Assembly: GCA_023101885.1 (NCBI GenBank)
Contig: JALPQD010000044.1
Location: 9,391,565-9,455,564 of the forward strand
DNA: 64,000 bases
Direction: 5' to 3'
DNA from: Typhlomys cinereus
Lineage: Eukaryota; Chordata; Mammalia; Rodentia; Platacanthomyidae
Below the pieces are notes generated by a model. It had not been told where the DNA came from. It saw only the letters and a program-made list of their open reading frames with translations, and made no database searches. The position numbers were made by a program, and so were the translations under genes. Shown here piece by piece: positions 61,001-64,000 of the stretch (positions within the stretch are counted from its first letter, which is position 1; every line of letters starts with the position of its first letter).

Positions 61001-64000
61001 AATTTACTTCATTTAACAACTTTTCTTGGTAATTTTTTCCTTGGTGGTATGAATGTAAGTGTGTACCAAGTGGACTATTCAACTTTTCATAAGTTATATG
61101 CTTTTTCAGTAGAGTGTATTGAAAGTAGTATCTGTTACAGAATATATAATATTAGCATAAAACCTTGGTATGAAATAGTAATTACTGTGTTATGCCCAAA
61201 GTCTTTGTCTTGAAATTTTTTAACACTTCTAATTTGTTGAAATTACATATGTATTTATATGTAATTAAATCTATTGATGGTATTCACTCCTAAGCATCTT
61301 AGATACCCCGTTGTAGTTCTCTGAGCTCCTTCTGAACAAAATCTTTCATGATTTCTAATAAACATGCTTCTACACATTGATGAAGGTTGTTTACTTTGAT
61401 TATGTAAGTCATTCCAGTGGCTACACCATTGAAGCTATAAATGACTCCCCTCTCCCTATGCAGTCATTAATTGCTAATCGCTTCAGGTTGGCCTGACTAT
61501 CCTCTTTCCCATTTTTGCTGGAATGTTGGCAGGGTCTTTGAAGGTCTTTTTGAGCTAAATACAGTTGTTATAGCCCAAATATGAAAAAGAAATATGTAAC
61601 CATACGACTTCCCTTCACATCTTGGATTTTTCATTTCTCACCCTTTCACACCTTGGTTCACCCCTTGGAATGTTTCCTGAGCCTTGGGGGATAATTTGAT
61701 AATATGGATATCCCATAAGACTGAACACAATAGATATTTTACTTGGCACACTGAACTGTTAGGTACTTGTATCTTTACTGCTGCTTACTATTGAGAGGTT
61801 GAGAGGAACTACTATTACATGGTTCTTGATGGTGTTGTCAGTCCTCTTAATGCTTTCTGAAAGCCTTTACTTTTCAGGAACTTTTCATATAGACACAGAC
61901 TGTTTTCTTAATTTTCATTGGAATGTTTAGGTATTTATAGATATTTTAGTGTAAAACTATGCGTACTGAATGTAATAATTGCAAGTATATACTTAATGTT
62001 ATAAAGATACATATAACAAATATGAAATATTTGAGCTATCAGTCTAATAATAAATTAGCATAAACACCACTGTTTTTTATAATTGTGTGAAGGTTGAGGT
62101 TGGTCAGTGGAGGTGGTTAGGTACAGTATGTAAAATATTTGAGAAAGTTCTTAAGCGACACAGGATAATATACAATAAATACACACAATGAAATTCAAAA
62201 CCATGCATATAAAAGCATAGTAGAGTCTAAATATAGATTGCATTTATTTATATGAAAGAAAACTAAAGAATGAATGTTGGACTTGTCTTCTAAATGTTCC
62301 CACTTTTTTCCTTCCCTCTCAGGAGATGTTTCTACTAATTACTTCCCTAAAATTAATGCATGATGTTCATAATATCAGAACAGTCTCAGCATGTACTCAG
62401 CTCCTTTATGGAAGAGACCAGAAGATCTTTGAAGATAATATTTAATATAAATAATGACTTTATTTCATCAATACTATTGGACCAATGTCAGGAGCTGGAG
62501 TGACTGACTGCCCAGAAAACTTCACTGTGTTAGAATTAACAATGCCATCATCTCCGTGTTTTCATTAGTAAGAAGTATATGTAATTATAGTTTTTCACTT
62601 GCTACAGAAGAAACTGAAGCCAGAAGAATGGACTTGAAAATCATATCAAAGAGCAGAATTTAAAGGAAGGGATTTTTGGTTAGGAAGTATGTAACTATAT
62701 AGCACATCTTATTCCTGTCATCTGAGGACTGGGATACAGATGAACCGTCATAGCCATCTAAGTTATAGTTAGTCAAAATAATAATAAGTACTTTTAAATA
62801 GTCCATTTCCAATTGTCTTCTCTGACATTCCTTACTATACCTAAGTGCTTTGATTATTATAAGGGTATTTGTCTCTTACTAGAGGATACAAATGTATTTT
62901 TTTTTAACAATTGATGTATCTGTAATTTTCTATGTAGAAAATATATTTGTATATTATTTTGACTTATGTTAATTATTAATCATGCCCATATTTATTTGTG
63001 TTTGTGTTTGTTTCTTTTCACCTTTAATAAGCAGCTTTTGTTACTTATTCATATATCCATTCATGAGGATTCTGTAGGCAGATAAAAGTACTGTTTCTTT
63101 TTACTTCACTGTTTTCATTTTTGATTGTACAGAAATTATGCATTAAATAAATTCATGCTTGTGGTATCACTTTGGAGTTTCGTGTTTTTCTTTTATGCCA
63201 TATGTTCCATCATATTTTTCCACTTTATTTTATGCTTATCCTTCTGGTATTTTAAATTATTAACTTTGATTAGCACTGTTATTACTTAGCAAAATATATA
63301 AAATTAACAAATAATTGCCTCATGTTTTAATTTGTTTGCTTTATATTTTATGATTTTCATTTACTGGTGATTTTATATTGCATTATCTATTTCATTATGT
63401 TTAATCTTATTTCTCTTTCAGAATGTTCCCTGTCTGTACTCACAAATGCACTTTTAATTTATTTGAACCAAATACGATAGATTAATTAAGAAAGAATAGA
63501 TTTCATTAAAAGTTGAATCTTCCTAGTCAACTTCAAGGTATGTCTTTCTCTTTATGATCAGTTTATTATATTTGAATACTGTATACTTGGAAAAGATGTT
63601 CATACCTATGCATTTCATTAAGTTTGTTAATTTGCTGATTGGTAACATTTATTATTATTTTTATTGGTACTTGAAATTCAAGTTTATATACTTTTTCTAA
63701 TAGCATCCATTGGATTTCATTTCCATATTGATAATTTCCACAATATAATTTAACAGTCCTAAGATACAGAAGTAAGAAGTGTTACTAGATTCCCTTAATG
63801 CTGTAACTATACCAATTTCAGACTTTTATAAATTGATGGGCATGTTTAATAAGATACATTCTGTACTGTTGTTTATAGAACAACATAGAATTATGTTCAT
63901 AATTACTCTTGTAATTATTGAGTAGGATCAAAGAGATAACAGTGTATATAGTATGTAATGCTTATTTCCTTTCTTGAAAATTGTTTCTTAACCCAAAAGA
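58066..64000. other. Distal downstream region, no gene seen
   Basis: About 5.9 kb of very AT-rich sequence with few SINEs. No snoRNA-like C/D pairing, splice-bounded coding frame or CpG cluster was found. Open frames at 58603-58809, 58879-59067, 59190-59375 and 60069-60260 lack motifs. The tandem SNORD116 or SNORD115 arrays of the domain are not present in this window. Confidence 0.5.

Noticed and set aside
58066..64000. Search for SNORD116/SNORD115-type tandem units
   Set aside because: No repeated unit with box C and D elements is present. The arrays must lie further downstream.

Overview
The window is mammalian nuclear DNA, almost certainly from a rodent. It is AT-rich, its genes are split by GT-AG introns, and the intergenic sequence is full of rodent-type repeats: B1, ID/B4 and B2-like tRNA-headed SINEs, L1 3' ends, URR1/RCHARR1-like hAT elements and (CA/TG)n arrays. 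The young SINEs (B2-like head, distinctive 3' body, long CA tail) and the L1 3' UTR do not look like the usual mouse or rat consensus. I suspect a non-murine, perhaps dipodoid, rodent but cannot prove the species.

The only protein-coding locus I can support is the imprinted SNURF-SNRPN gene on the + strand. A CpG island at about 29.19-30.45 kb with two NRF-1 palindromes marks the promoter and Prader-Willi imprinting centre. SNURF (71 aa) is encoded by exons 1-3 (29464-29477, 34692-34787, 36011-36116). SmN (240 aa) starts with an ATG that is the last three bases of exon 4 (40183-40185) and continues through exons 5-10 to the stop at 43357-43359. The poly(A) signal is at 43469. The two proteins come from one bicistronic mRNA. 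No AUG in any frame lies between the two start codons in the spliced message, and a six-residue upstream ORF precedes SNURF.

Layout: 0-29 kb is upstream repeat-rich DNA. It holds SINEs, an L1 with perfect 17-bp target-site duplications at 15178-17502, an L1 inserted into a SINE at 3.9-4.5 kb, a solo LTR at 25.3-26.0 kb, two inverted URR1-like copies, and a 209-bp retroposed insert of unknown origin at 7.0 kb. 29-43.5 kb is the SNURF-SNRPN gene. 43.5-64 kb is downstream DNA that in other mammals is transcribed from the paternal allele as the long snoRNA-host/antisense transcript. Here it has no protein gene. It does contain a well-formed C/D-box snoRNA candidate at 53483-53566 with a 13-bp terminal stem, and a possible decayed snoRNA relic at about 45.8 kb. 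Both lie where orphan snoRNAs (SNORD107, SNORD64) sit downstream of SNRPN in human and mouse.

The locus works as one unit. The island is the allele-specific switch, the transcript makes SNURF and the spliceosomal core protein SmN, and continued transcription would supply intron-encoded snoRNAs. Most of the other open reading frames are chance frames in microsatellites, repeats or the CpG island.
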